Assembly: GCA_009667805.1 (NCBI GenBank)
Contig: CM019065.1
Coordinates: 158,029,322-158,093,321 of the forward strand
From: Leptobrachium leishanense
Lineage: Eukaryota > Chordata > Amphibia > Anura > Megophryidae
Length of the DNA stretch: 64,000 nucleotides
Reading direction: 5' to 3'
Of this stretch, positions 41,900-54,252 are shown one piece after another. Made by a program: the position numbers and the translations under genes. The notes under the pieces were generated by a model. It ran no database searches, was not told where the DNA came from, and was given only the letters and a program-made list of their open reading frames with translations. The number at the start of each line of letters is the position of its first letter. The stretch's first letter is position 1.

Positions 41900-43954
41900 C
41901 CTAAAAAAATCCATCAAAATTTTATCCACGCCATGTGGTCTCTAATGAAATGAAGGTATTTGAAAACCTTGTAATGAATGATATAGAAAGCATGTCTCTA
42001 AAAGACAAAAAGCACAATCTCACCAAAGAAGAGAATATGGCTCTAAGAACATTACACAAAGACTCCAGCATCATAATAAAGCCCGCCGACAAGGGCGCGG
42101 AATCGTAATCCTCTCTAAAGAGAAATATGATGCTGAAGTTTTGAGAATCTTGAGTGATAAAACCACCTATGAAAAATTAAATAATGACCCCATTAAAGAT
42201 ATAAAAGATAGAATACATATCCTCCTGCAAGAAGGAATAGACAAGAAAATTTTGAATGAGCATGAATATAAATACTTAATGACGGAATACACAAAAACTC
42301 CACACATCTATATATTGCCCAAAATACCCAAACATCCGATTGACCCGCCCGGAAGACCTATAGTGGCTGGAATAGATTCAATCACCAGTCACTTATCGGA
42401 GTATGTAGATCTTTTTCTACAGCCCATAGTACGGGAAATCCTATCGCATTTGAAGGACACACTTTGGATATGCTGAAACTCATTAAAAACTTGAAGTTAG
42501 AAAATAATGACAGCTTGGTAATTTGCGATGTGAATGCCCTGTATAGCAACATACCGCACTTAATGGGTTTAAATGTGGTAGAAAATGAGATATTGAAGGC
42601 CAACGTTATGAATCCAGATCAGTTATCCTTTATTCTCAAAAGTATTAATTTCGTACTTAAAAATAATTACTTAAAATTCGAGGATGATTTCTACATCCAA
42701 TTAAAGGGAACTGCAATGGGTACTAAATTTGCGCCCAGCTACGCAAACCTATACATGGCAGGCTGGGAATCCCAGTTTGTCTACAGTTCGCGTAGCTGGG
42801 CGCAAGGAAATGTATTGTCTTATAGACGATACATTGACGATGTGTTTTTTGTCTGGAGAGGGTTAGAAGAAGATCTATTGTCCTTTCTTATCAGTTTGGA
42901 TAGCCCAGACTGGGGCATCAAACTAGATAGCAAGTGGAGCAAAGAAAGTGTGACATTCCTAGATTTTAATATCTATAGGGAAGGAAATGAAATAAAATCT
43001 AAAACCTTCTTTGAAGAGGTGGACACTAATACCTTCATAGAGAAAACCAGTTGCCATAATCCAATTTGGCTTAAGGGAGTCCCTAAGGGACAATTCATTC
43101 GGCTAAGGAGAAATTGCACAGATGTTGAAGTGTTTAAACAACAAGCAGATACTCTTAAAAAAGAATTTATTGAAAAGGGGTACGAAGCAAATGATCTAGA
43201 GCATATCATCACTGACCTCATTAAGGATGACCGTGAAAATTTACTTAAATATAAATTAAGAAAAAAAATTGATGGAGAGGAAGTAAGATTCGTTTGCGAT
43301 TACAACAATAAAGCTACCCAGATAACAAGAATTCTTAAAAGACACTGGCACGTTCTTCAAAACGATAAATATCTAGCTAAATATATAGGAAAGAGTCCCA
43401 AAATTGTTTTCAGAGGAGCAAGAAATTTAAAAACTAATTTAGTCCATAGTAAGCCAAAAAAAAGAGACATCAAAAAAGGATTTTTCGGACTCAAACAAGG
43501 GTTTTATAATTGTGGTCAATGCTTGGCATGTAGATCCACGGGTAACAAAAAAGGTTTCAAAGATTCCTATTACAACCAAAAAAATAAACAGGAGATTCCT
43601 ATAAAAGGTATTCTAAATTGTTTTTCCAAGAATATAATCTATTTGTTAGAATGCCCTTGCGGCATGCAGTACATAGGTCGTACTAAAAGAGCATTCAACG
43701 TAAGGATATCAGAGCATGTCAGAAACATAAAAAAAGGGTTTGAAAAACATTCTGTTTCTTTACATTACAAAATAAAACACAATAGTCACCCAGTAGGTTT
43801 AAAGTTTACAGCGATCAAACAATTGACACCCAATGATAGAGGGGAAGATTTTCTTAAAAGATTGGGGCAAGCAGAGATGCGTATAATTTTTAATATGGGC
43901 ACTTTGACACCGGGTGGACTAAATGATGACTTTGAAGTCACACATTTTCTTTAA
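41900..43954 (+). pseudogene. PLE F1 ORF2, right copy, frame-shifted in the N-terminal third
   Basis: Compared with the left copy there is a 2-bp loss in the KPADKGGG codons near 42098 and a 2-bp gain near 42466 (AAGGACACACTTTGG). After that, 496 residues are open: CDVNALYSNIPH (motif A), GTAMGTKFAPSYANLYM (motif B), YIDDVFFVW (motif C), TFLDFNIYREG, CGQCLACRSTG, ECPCGMQYIGRTKRAF and the C-terminal NDDFEVTHFL. The RT core and nuclease are otherwise better preserved than in the left copy. Confidence 0.9.
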
Positions 43955-44934
43955 GCAGGTTTTTTTTATCGAGATTTTAGATCCAGTACCACATATCTCC
44001 TATTTGGGAGCTTCTATTTTAGGATACCACCACGGAACGATATATTCCAGTCACCTTTTCAACTTTAAAGTTTCAGGTTCTTCAATATAGTATGCACACT
44101 CCATTTGTTGATGAATTCACACTCTATTGATATTTTCTACACATAAAGTATAGGTATAAGCATTAGTACCTTTATTCATAGGCCCATTTAGGCCACTTAT
44201 TCTATTATTATCCTAGATAAGCCCACATAAGGTTGTTTTCACCATGATATTTAGTTTAGATCACTTAGGGGACTTAATTCCATATTATATTTGGTTTTTA
44301 CAGAACCTAATACCGGGTGTGACATAACCATTAATATTCACATTGATTACTTATATCCCCACAATTATACCTTACACTTATATGTCACTATATTGCCTAT
44401 TATCTATTATGATAATTTTTTACCTACACATAGGCATCTATTATTTAAACATCACTTCATAAGATCTTTAGCATCTATATACACTTTATATAATATGGTG
44501 ACTTGCTGGATAGTACCCTCTATCTGTTGTAACACACTTCATGTGGTGATTACAATTTTTCTAGAATCGAGAAGACAGCCTGCTTTTCTTAAATTTTACT
44601 TTGAACATCTTTTCCTATTTATGGACTTAGACAGTTACATTGTTTTTGTGTGACTATTGAGTATGGGAATAGCTTATTAGTGTCCGTTTGTACTCATAAT
44701 GATATTTATAATAGGCCTAGATCTTGGATATAAGTTGTGCAACGCATGGCAAAAGTTTTCAATATGACCAGACTTTGGACTTTACATCGCAAAACACATG
44801 CTGCGATTGACAGCCCCTTTTTGGATTTTCGTCAAGAGGTGATAGAACGCAAAGTAGAACGCGCAACCACCGAGAACCCATGCGCAATATGACGCCGAAT
44901 ACGATCGGGGCACAGAGGATCCGAAATGAGGCTA

Positions 44935-45325
44935 GAAACACATTGATTGCCAGCTACGAATCGAAGCGCGGAGGATCCGAAACAAAGCTATAAACGCACA
45001 CTGATTGTCAATTACTAATTAAAGCGAAGCGCGGAATATCCGAAACGAGGCTAGAAATGCACGCTGATTGCCGATTATGAATCGAAGTGTGGAATATCCG
45101 AAACGAGGCTAGATACGCACGCTGATTGTCAATTACGAATCGAAGCGCGGAATATCCGAAACGAGGTTAGATACGCACGCGGTTTGTCAATTATGAATCG
45201 AAGCGCGGAATATCCGAAACGAGGCTAGATACGCACGCTGATTGTCAATTACGAATCGAAGCGCGGAATATCCGAAACGAGGTTAGAAACGCACGCTGAT
45301 TGCCAATTACGAATTCATACGAGAT
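44935..45325 (+). repeat. 58-bp tandem repeats in the F1 3' region, right copy
   Basis: Mirror image of 29590-30010: GAATCGAAGCGCGGAATATC and CGAAACGAGGCTAGATACGC units. They sit just 5' of the ribozyme in element orientation. Confidence 0.85.
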
Positions 45326-45390
45326 AAGTCATTTATTTTCTTAATTATTTAGGGTATATAAACATGCATGTTAGTTCTGTATTGTATAGA

Positions 45391-45432
45391 CCAGCTGATG
45401 AAGCCATGTGTCGACGGCGAAATGCGTCCTGG
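45391..45432 (+). ncRNA. Hammerhead ribozyme motif of PLE F1 (right copy), mutated
   Basis: Same layout as 29491-29532, but stem II reads GCCA/CGGC and stem III ATGCGT instead of ACGCGT. Both look like CpG decay. It is probably impaired. Confidence 0.75.
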
Positions 45433-46477
45433 CTTATTTTCTTGATTTTATTTTGTTTTAACCATTTATTAAATTTTAGAAGAACCGTTGCAGCATGTTT
45501 TGGTTTTTTTATTGGGTTTGACCTACGAAACCCATGTGCCTTCGTTCTAGAGCTGGGAATAGCTCCACCAAATGTGAGTTTTCACCTTTATCTGTTACAA
45601 TACGATTGCAAGTCAGATATACACAAGATTGTATCTTCTTCTTCTCTCCTATACCTTATGGATGCAATGAGTGAACAACGTTAAGGAGTGGGTTACCTGA
45701 GAAGTTATTTGAAGATAATCAACCCAAAGGCAACGATCCACTCAGAGCCAGTGTATGGGCTCTTCGTTTGTGAGTTGAACAACTACATAAAGACCTACAC
45801 TTTGTACTTGTTGACATTGTACTGCACTTAGAGTTGCGATTTTTTGTGTTTATATCTCCACATGTAATAACATCGATGACGTCACGTGAGAAACCTATCC
45901 GAATTCCCTAGCGTCTATTTCGCGCAGACCAGATACATATTGTTCCAATTTGCGTTTATTATTATATTCTGCAGTAAAAAGTCTATTTATAGATTTTTTA
46001 GGATCTTTTAAGCATTTTTTGGCAAACGTTTTTTCCATTTTTTTTAAAATCATTTTCTCTTTTTTCTGTAACAGACCTTTTTATCATTCATAGGATCTTC
46101 TATGTAAATTTCAGTCATTTTTGTTCAGGGGTTTTTGCAAACAGCGTTTAAATTTTCAAACTTTCAAGCGTACCGTTTTGGTTTTTTGCTTTTTCACCTC
46201 GTTCGTCTGCGTGTCGGGTTTTTCCAGCGGCTGCTCTGCGCTGTGATCGGCGGTTAGTCGGGTTTCTCCCGCGTGTTTGGCGTGGTTAATCCAGCTGTTT
46301 CTGCGGGTTTCAGTCAGTGTTCGGTGGGTTTTGCGGTGAGTGTTCGGCGGATTTTCCCTACACTGTAAGGGCACTGTGTTGCTTGCTGAATACACCGCAG
46401 GGTCGGCGAACTAGGATCAGGGAAAGAAAAGTCACTGAACGTGCAGTGACTTTTCAATTCTCTTTTGAATAACCCTG

Positions 46478-47278
46478 ATTGTCGCAACCCAAAAATAATT
46501 GAATTTCTGATACATTATTAAAAAATTCACACAAATCGTGCGCAATGTTCTACAATGTATACACTTTTTATACAATTTGTAAACAAACAGGGATGCTTTC
46601 CAAAATGGATCGTGCAGTTATCACAGCACTAGTGAAAATGAAAGTGCTGTTGAGGTAAAAACCCAATAAAATAAACTGTAATTGAATCATATGAAATTGA
46701 CATACTTGAAAACGAGAGTAATCTCAATGTATCCTTCCTGGTAAAATACTTTGCAAATAAATAAATAAATAAATTAGAACTTATGGGAAAATTGGGGATG
46801 CTTCTTGCTCTTAATAAGTGTCTCAAAGTCTGGGGTGATGGTAGACAAAGCAACTCTAATTTAAATCCCTACTAAATGAATAATAAAATATTATAAAAAA
46901 CTTAAACTCACCTGCTCCGCGCTCCCCCGCCATCCGTCTCTGCCACTGCACACATTATTTCTCACAGCAGCAGCAGCCTGCTCTCCCTGAACCTACGCAA
47001 TTTGCGTAGCTGAACGCTACGCTAATTGCGTAAACTCAAGCTGGCAAAGAGATTAAGAGCATGTCTGGCGCTGCCTACTTCCTGAACCTATGCACTTCCT
47101 GGGGAGAACTGATAGCAGCCAGATGCTGGGGAGCACTGAACCTACGTAACCTGTGGTCCTGTGTATATCTGGCTCTGATATTAGCCAGTACCTCACCAGC
47201 CACTGGCCTCACTGCACGCCCCTGGTATGCAGGGAGGCCGGGATCAGGAAGCAGTGGGTGTAATTCTGCTGAGAATTC
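46478..47278. other. No gene recognised; short dispersed tail at 46725-46790
   Basis: 46725-46775 (AATGTATCCTTCCTGGTAAA then an AAATA run) recurs inverted at 53025-53090 and looks like the tail of a frog retroposon. The rest is unassigned. Confidence 0.4.
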
Positions 47279-47281
47279 TAT

Positions 47282-47463
47282 CAGGGTTATTCAGAGAGTG
47301 GTGAAAAGCAGGAGAATGACTGGAGAATGGAAAATTCTAGGTCAAAATAGCCAAACCAGAAAAATTCTCCCATTTAGCTCACTTTCCAAATCGGCTATTT
47401 TGACCTAGAATTTTCACTTCTCCAGTCATTCACCTGCTTTTCACCGCTCTCTGAATAACCCTG
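47282..47463. mobile_element. 182-bp near-perfect palindromic MITE
   Basis: CAGGGTTATTCAGAGAG and complement at the ends, arms almost fully complementary (AGAATTTTCACTTCTCCAGTC region against GACTGGAGAATGGAAAATTCT). Flanks TAT and TAA, so the duplication is TA. It shares ends with the 0.9-kb MITE family. Confidence 0.8.
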
Positions 47464-47489
47464 TAAGTGTACATTCTAGTTGTCTGCAG

Positions 47490-48530
47490 GGATTATCACA
47501 TCAGGAGGAAGGCAGGAAAGGAAGAGGAGTGAGAGATTTATAAAGTAAAAGGGAGAGAGTGAAAGAGGGAGAAAGGAGAGAGAGATAAGGAGAAATAGAG
47601 AAATGGCAAGGAAGACAAAGATTCAAGGACAGATGGAAAATTACACAGAAGGACACACAAATATAAATGGGCAGACAGAATAACAGATATTCAGAAAGAA
47701 GGATGCAGAAATAGGTTAAATGACAGAGTAACAAAAGGACAGACAAACAGAAAGGAAAAAACACAATCATATATACATGGAGGACAGAGGACTCCCCCTT
47801 ACTCAACAGGCTTTTGCTTCACAGAGATGTGCATTGGTGGCTCCTAGTTTTGGCAGTCAGTAGTAGAAAGCTCTGGACACGTCAGTCCCTGTTGGGAGTA
47901 CAGAGCTGCTGCCAGTCACTGAGTCCCACCCCACACCTTCTCATTACAGATCCCCTCCCACCTTGCCATTACAGATTATTTTACCTGATGCAGCAGGTCC
48001 CAGGTGGCGTGTGGCGGCTGGACCTGTAGATGAGGGGGCGGGGCTATTCCTGCTTCCCTCACTAGCAACTGCGCACCGGACCTTCCTTCAAGCAGGGAAG
48101 TTCCGGCATGCGGTTGCTGGTGAGGGAGGCAGAGGTAGCCGCGTCGCCTGGGACCCTCTGCTGCAGGTAAAATGCATCAGTGGGTCCCAGGCATTAGAGA
48201 GGCCTGGGGGCACCTGCCCTGCGACCCACTCTGGCCCTGGTCGCGACCCACTTTTGGGTCGCGAACCAATAATTGAGAAACACTGGTTTAAACTCCTTAA
48301 ATTCATCAATGAATGACAATTACTGTGAGTATCCAAGTCACAGCGGGGTAGAAAGCCTAGGAACTTTTCTCTAAGGAGTCCTATACACTAAGGGGTCATG
48401 TCATATGGGACTTGGACCTGTAACTAGGTTAACTATTTGGGTGCCAAATGCCTCCAACCCAAGGGTGCAAAAGGAAAACCATGGAGGAGAGCAGAAGAGG
48501 GGTGAAATGGAAGAAACATGGGGAGTGCAT
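47490..48530. other. Unassigned sequence with purine-rich tract
   Basis: 47500-47780 is a long purine-rich (GGAGAAAGAGAG) stretch on the plus strand. 48000-48290 is GC-rich text ending GGGTCGCGAACCAATAATTG, then GAGAAACACTGGTTTAAACTC. The latter resembles the consensus of a widespread MITE end (GAGAAACACTGG), but the partner was not located with confidence. Confidence 0.35.
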
Positions 48531-49085
48531 CGGTAATTAGCGTTAGGACAAGTAAGGTACTGCAAAGTTCTATGTTAATTACCTCACCAATGCGCTAACT
48601 AAAAATTTAGCAACACCTAAAAGCTTTTGCAGAATCATTAAACACCCCTTAAACCCCCCCAAATAAATCGGATACTTATCTCTCATCCAGCGGCCAGAAC
48701 AGTGGCCCGATCCACCGCTTCTCCTGGCCGCAAGCACAGTGAGTCTGAGGACAAATAGATCTCAGTCTCCCTCTGCGAACACTCTGCGCCCTGCACGATC
48801 TCTCAGGAGCACGATCGTGCAGGGCTCATGGCGCAGCAACGCAACTCTCCATGGACTCCTATGGATTCCAGCAGGTGATTCTTGTGGCGGCACAGAAGCA
48901 CAACCGCGAGTATCACAGAGAGTATCGATTCGTTCCAGGGCAAGGTGCTGTGGTAGCGGCTGCCCTGGATTCTAACGCTAAAATGTGGATGCTATGGGAA
49001 ACCTGCAGGCGCAGATTTTCCCCCATTAGCGCCCTCATATTTAGCATTAGCTACGGAATGGGACCCATGGTCTATTCACAACAGC
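48530..49085. repeat. Unclassified dispersed repeat
   Basis: It shares blocks with 2160-2560 in inverted orientation: GGTAATTAGCGTTAGGAC, AATCATTAAACACC and ACTCTCCATGGACTCCTATG. Non-coding. Confidence 0.45.
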
Positions 49086-49099
49086 TTTAAAGTGAATCT

Positions 49100-50030
49100 T
49101 GTAGTTTAGTTTTAGTTCCGTTGCTGTAATTACTCATTTTTGCCCACGAGGGGGAGACAAGCGCAATGTAAACTATACTGGACACATTGGGACTACGTTT
49201 TCCAGCATGCTTTGGGGCAGAGACAGGAAGTGGGTGGGGACAACCGACAGACATCCGCAGCCTCGCGCTGAGGAGAGCCAGTGCGCGCCGAGCAAGACGC
49301 ATGTGAGACAGGGAGCGATTGTGACCAGGCCGGAGAGCAGGTGCTGCCTTGCGGACGCTGGAGATCGGTTTCAGTGACTTGCCAGAGACCTAGTAATCCA
49401 CCACTGAGAGGTTTGCACAGATACAGAGCTGCAGATTGGACCCCGAGTTAGGAGACCACGATGATCCAATGGGAGTGCAGGCGGTAAGCTGAAAATCTTG
49501 TTGCAAAGACGAACAAGCAAGAACAGCGGATCCGGTGGCACGGAGTCCCAGCCATATCGAGCGGAGAGACTTCCTTGGTCGAGCAGCGGAGCAGATTGTC
49601 TGGCGGATGGGTGAGAGGCCTTCCAGGCCACAGTAAAGTTAACAAAGCACGCTGCAGTTTGCTTAAATCTACAGGGCCCCAACGTGACTAGTCGAAGATA
49701 CACTGAATCCATTCACTGGCCAGTCGAATCTAGTACCCGGTACCAACACACACATACACGCACACCTTCTTGGGACACAACCTGTACGGGACTTACACTC
49801 CGGCAATGAAGGGGTTACAATTTCCTTTTTACCGATGCGCGTTTCTCGCATTACGAATTCCTGTAAATATATATATATACCGTGCTTGCGTTACATATGC
49901 CAGTTTATTTGAGACCAGTAAACTATATAACTTATAAAATCCACAACAGTGCTGGTGTATATTTATTCCCTAGTGCGGGGAGACTGACCCGAGGTTAAAT
50001 TCAGCTGCTCCTCTGGGAGCGAGCGCTACA
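49100..50030 (+). mobile_element. TG...CA element, second copy, 4-bp target duplication
   Basis: It begins TGTAGTTTAG and ends GAGCGAGCGCTACA, flanked by ATCT at 49096-49099 and 50031-50034. It is the reverse complement of 3859-4932 over most of its length (CACTTCCTGTCTCTGCC-type block, GTGCGGGGAGACTGACCCG block). Solo-LTR candidate. Confidence 0.7.
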
Positions 50031-50034
50031 ATCT

Positions 50035-51344
50035 ATTAAACCCAACTTGGGCACAATTGACATTGAAAGACTTTATAAATGTACTAGCATTTATCACTAT
50101 CACAATATATATAGGGAAATTCTGAGCAAAGCCCAAACTTTTGCCCTTACTCCCTTCCAGTGTGAGTGAAGGTGTGAGTGGATGACCGTTCCTACAGGAC
50201 AGCCCCCAGCTCACTCCTGGCAGAGAACTGGCTGTCAATATACTGACTAATATATTTCCCTTCCCTGTGCGATACCCATCAAAGTATGAGATATCCCATT
50301 GATTTTTTTATGACCAAAGGAAAAGAAATCCTTGAAAGCAGCCACGTTCGCGTTCACTATGGAAACTATTTTTTTTCAATGGTTTAATTAAAAACCTTGT
50401 TGCAATGGTAAGATTAATGTTAATTTATATTTACAATATAATGTTTAGACAATTCTGCAAATATTATATCAGGCAATGTAACGTTAATTTAGCTGTTGTG
50501 GACTTCTATAAGAAATACAAATGTCCTGCGTACATATATGTTTCCAAGGTGGTCTTTTTGTACTGTTTACACTTTCTCTGGGCATACGAGCGCTTGTATC
50601 GTATGTGACTGCAGGTATATCATCAACAATATTAATAAATGCCATAGAAGATGAGTTGTGATAAAAAAAATGAGGGAGGGCAGTTTCAGCCCAGTCAAAA
50701 CTATTTCAATGTAGAAAAATGAACTAATCTTGTTAAAAAACACAAATTGTAAAAAAAATTCTGCCTGAATGTTTTTCCATGTCCTGTATTTTGATAGAGA
50801 AAACACTTCCGATTTGAAGGGCTGTTTCAGCAGTCTGCAACAGGAAAGAGGGGAAATAGTCTCCTGGCATAATGACCACTTAAATAGACTTAAGTAATCA
50901 CGACAGAACCTAGGGTTAACACCTTATTGATGATATACCCCTGCCTTTTTATATATTCTACATTTATGTTACTTTACATTTAGTTTTTAAGAACAAATAT
51001 AATGTGATGAACTGATTTGTGACTAGGAATATCTCATTTTATTTTTGTTCATTGTATCGTACTGTCCATTGACTCACATTGCACAAAATAAAGAATTGGG
51101 GAAAAAATAAGCTTAAGTAGTCATGGTGGATAGAGGGTCCCTTTAAGCAAGCTCATCTTATTAGTTGGTCAAAAGAGAAAATTATTTTTGGCCACAGGAC
51201 AAAATGTTGCACCTGCTACAAGCCAATGTCATAGTAAGTGGATAGGGGAGGTTGTAAATTCTTTGTTGACATTTTGGTTTTCTCGTTCTGTCAATTGTGC
51301 AAAAACAAAATATCTTAGATACTGCAAACCACAGGAAGACAAAA
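50035..51344. other. No recognised gene or repeat
   Basis: AT-rich; no conserved coding frame or repeat end seen. Confidence 0.5.
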
Positions 51345-52148
51345 GGGGTTATTCAGAGAGAGCCGATGTGCCCCCCGAAATGTCACTGAACAGGGAATTT
51401 CCCCGTACAGAGACATTTCAGGGCCATTAGGCTATTCAGAGAGCAGGCAGTTCGTAAAATTTTGGCGAACTGCCAGCCAGCCAGTACGGTGCCTGTTCGA
51501 AGGCAGTGAAAGTCCCCACAAAGAAGCAATGGTTAATCTATTCACAGGACACCGAACAGCAGTGAAAAGTTGACGAAATGCCCTGCTGTTCGGTGCTTTC
51601 ATTTGGCAGGTTTATTCAGGCGAACCCCATAGGCTTCAATATTAAAAATATTCCCGTTTTTAATCCATATCTAATAATCCGTTTATTATTTTAATCTGCA
51701 GTAAAGAGTCTTTATTGATTGATTATTTTTTTTTAGGATCTCTTAGGCATTTTTCAGGAAAAATTTTTTTTTTCTTTTTAAAAGCGTTTTTTCTTTTTTC
51801 TGTAGCAGACATTTTTATTATCATTCATAGGACCTTATATGTAAATTCCAGGTATTTTCATTCAGTAGTTTGACACTATCAATCATATTTTGTTTTTACC
51901 ACATTCGTCAGCTTGTTGGCTTTTTCCGGCAGCTGGTCTGCGCTGTGATCAGTGGCTCGTCGGCTTTTTTCGACATGTTTTTTGCGGCGGTTCCGGCAGG
52001 TTTTCCCTGCACTCCGGGGACCCTGCGGTGAATGCTGAATTCACTGCAGGGTGGGGGAACTTTGATTCCCTGATGTGCAGGGAAGTGCGTGGGAACAAGA
52101 GAGCACCGAAATGTCAGCGACATTTCGGTGCTCTCTGAATAACCCCCC
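51345..52148. mobile_element. MITE related to the 0.9-kb family (GGGGTTATTCAGAGAG ends)
   Basis: GGGGTTATTCAGAGAG and CTCTCTGAATAACCCCC ends. The body parallels 28600-28860 and 45960-46470 (GGCGAACTGCC, GTACGGTGCCTGTTCGA, AATCCGTTTATTATTTTAAT). The internal end hairpin is AATGTCAGCGACATT. It is diverged from the copies at 12021, 13659 and 53361. Confidence 0.75.
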
Positions 52149-52240
52149 AAAGGGTATCATCAACCAATGGGCAATACAGAAGTTAATATTTAAATACATC
52201 ATCGGGGACACAGATGTGAACAACACTACCACCGTTTTAA

Positions 52241-52667
52241 GGCTAAGGTCAGACCAAAGCAGTTTTAACGTGCGTTTAACCGCACTAAATCACGGCCGTG
52301 CTAGCAGCAAATGACGTCCAATGTCGGGCTGCATATGAAGAACGGCCACACAAAAGTGCGGCCGCGCAACGCAAGTGGCAAACGAACGCATTTTTTCGAG
52401 AACGTCAAACCTCTAGTACTGACGTACAGAGTGCGCTGCGTCCGCATAGCGGTGTGTTTGCGTGATTGGGAGACGTCAGACGCTGCACACGTCCGGCCAA
52501 CATAACGTCCAGACGCAAAAAGGGTTTTATTGATGATCCGTACAAAATCACGGACGAAAATGCGCATGGTATGACCGCTATCGCGTATTCCGTGAAAAAA
52601 TACGTCCATTCGTTCAAACGCACTTTTTCACAGACAACGCGAAAAATGCGTTAGTCTGACCCTAGCC
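52241..52667. mobile_element. PIF/Harbinger-type MITE, 427 bp, uninterrupted
   Basis: GGCTAAGGTCAGAC and GTCTGACCCTAGCC ends, TAA at 52238-52240 and 52668-52670. Reference copy for interpreting 3478-4980. Confidence 0.87.
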
Positions 52668-53117
52668 TAAGAGTTACCACCTGCTGTGGGTAGACTTATT
52701 ATGTGCATAGTATTGTAATTTTGTATTTGAGAAATATAATTAAATAAAGGAGAAAAATCTTCTTTAAAATACTGACGTAACAGCTTATGAAGAAATTTGT
52801 CTATCAGCAAGACAAGAAAGTGGAAAGAGCAGTTCAACTGCAAAAAAATATCCCCAAACTGGATCGCTTTGATAACCCCTTGGATACTTTGAAAAAAAGT
52901 GATTCTTAAATAACATCCAGAAAATGTAAACAACATAAAACCAAAAGGAATGCATAAAAATCCATCCATCAAGTTGACTAAAGCTTGAACACCTTTCCCC
53001 CAAAGACTGAAAAAAAGAGAGGTTTTTTTTTTGAGCAAGGATTTTACCAGGAAGGATACATTGAGATTTCTCTCGTTTTCAAGTATGTCCTGTTAAACAG
53101 AGATCACAATCTCCATA

Positions 53118-53352
53118 GATATTATACCTAGGGGCAAAGGTTTAAAAGTAACATCAGGAAGCATTATTTTACTGAGAGGGTGGTGGATACATGGAACAGT
53201 CTTCCAGTTGAAGTGGTAGAGGCCAAAACAGTAATTGAATTTAAGCAGGCATGGGATAGGCATAAGGCTATCCTAAACAAAAGATAAATCCAGGTAAAGT
53301 ATCCATGTAATTGGGCAGACTAGATGGGCCGAAAGGTTCTTATCTGACGACA
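53118..53352 (+). mobile_element. CR1 LINE 3' end
   Basis: It encodes the last residues of a CR1 ORF2 (GRVVDTWNSLPVEVVEAK-like, then VIEFKQAWDRHKAI) followed by the characteristic tail GGGCAGACTAGATGGGCCGA and AAGGTTCTTATCTGACG. It is cut by the MITE at 53361. Confidence 0.85.
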
Positions 53353-53360
53353 TTTTCTAT

Positions 53361-54249
53361 CAGGGTAATTCAAAGAGATTCGAAAAGTCACCGCACGTTC
53401 GGTGACTTTTCTTTCTCTTCAATTCGGTTCCTTTTGCCGTTCAGCAAGCACCACAGGGTCCCCGAATTGCAGGGAAAAGCTACCGCAAACCCGACGAAAA
53501 CTAACCGCAAAATCCAGCGAATGCACGCCGAAAACCTGCAAAAACATCTGGACTAACCCGTCAAAGACGCCGGAAAAAGCCGAGCAAAAGCCGATCAGAC
53601 GCAGCGAAGCCTCTGGAAAAAGCCGACACCGCAGAAGAGGCAGTGAATAAATTAGGAAAACAGTTTGCATGAATGATTGAAAAGTGAAACACTGTTTGCA
53701 AAGAAACTACTGAGTGAAAATGTCTGAAATTTACATATGAGGTCCAGGGAATGATAATAAAAAGGTCTGTTACAGAAAAAATAAGTAAAGTAAAAAAAAA
53801 CAAAAAAACTGACTTTGTTTTTTAAAAAAAATCCAGAAAAATGCTTAAAATATCCTAAAAAATCTATAAATAAAGAGACTTTTTACTGCAGAATTTTATA
53901 ATGAACGGTTTATTAGATATTGAATTAAAACGGGAATATTTTCAACATTGAAGCCTATGGGATTCTCCTGAATAAACTTGCCGAATTAAACCACCTAATG
54001 GCAGGACATTTCGGGAACCTTTCACTGCTGGTTTGTGTTCTCTGAATAGCCAAAGCAGTGCTTTTTTATGGGGATTTCACTGCCCTTGAACAGGCACCGA
54101 GCAGGCACCGTATTTGCAGGCAATTCGCCAGGATTTGGCGAATTGCCTGCTCTCTGGATAGCCGAATGGCCAAGAAAGGTAACCGAATGCTGATTTTCAG
54201 TTGTTCAGTTACCTTTCTCCAGCCATTCGGATCTCTTTGAATAACCCTG
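53361..54249. mobile_element. 0.9-kb MITE, copy 3
   Basis: CAGGGTAATTCAAAGAG and CTCTTTGAATAACCCTG ends, TAT on both sides (53358-53360 and 54250-54252). About 889 bp, colinear with 12021-12915 and 13659-14554. Confidence 0.87.
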
Positions 54250-54252
54250 TAT

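Larger units (their letters stand above)
28873..45953. mobile_element. Composite Penelope-like insertion (families F1 and F2) with 13-bp target duplication
   Basis: From left to right: F1 on minus (28873-35480, with direct terminal repeats), F2 5'-truncated fragment on minus (35481-36925), F1 fragment on minus (36926-37173), F2 body on minus (37174-41213), F2-type terminal region on plus (41214-41871), F1 5'-truncated on plus (41872-45953). The outer arms are near-identical inverted repeats of about 4 kb. A single target duplication flanks the whole. The left end extends 97 bp further than the right arm (28873-28969). Confidence 0.85.
41872..45953 (+). mobile_element. PLE F1, right copy, 5'-truncated
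   Basis: Reverse complement of about 33783-28970 without the hAT insertion. It starts in the N-terminal part of ORF2 (AAGATTCACATTCTG) and runs through ORF2, the 3' region, the 58-bp tandem array, the ribozyme and most of the terminal repeat, ending GCAAATTGG (on minus) at 45953 next to the target duplication. Confidence 0.9.
28545..46477. mobile_element. 0.9-kb MITE (inverted), split by the 17.1-kb Penelope composite
   Basis: 28545-28872 and 45954-46477 are the two parts of one MITE of the family seen at 12021, 13659 and 53361, in reverse orientation (start CAGGGTTATTCAAAGAG, end CTTTTGAATAACCCTG). The break is in the conserved AATAAACCG/TTATTATTATA region. The 13-bp GTTTATTATTATA is present on both sides (28860-28872 and 45954-45966). 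Confidence 0.88.

Noticed and set aside
28873..45953. CRISPR-like or bacterial mobile-island reading of the repeated region
   Set aside because: The repeats are retroelement copies with PLE coding motifs; the host gene has spliceosomal introns.
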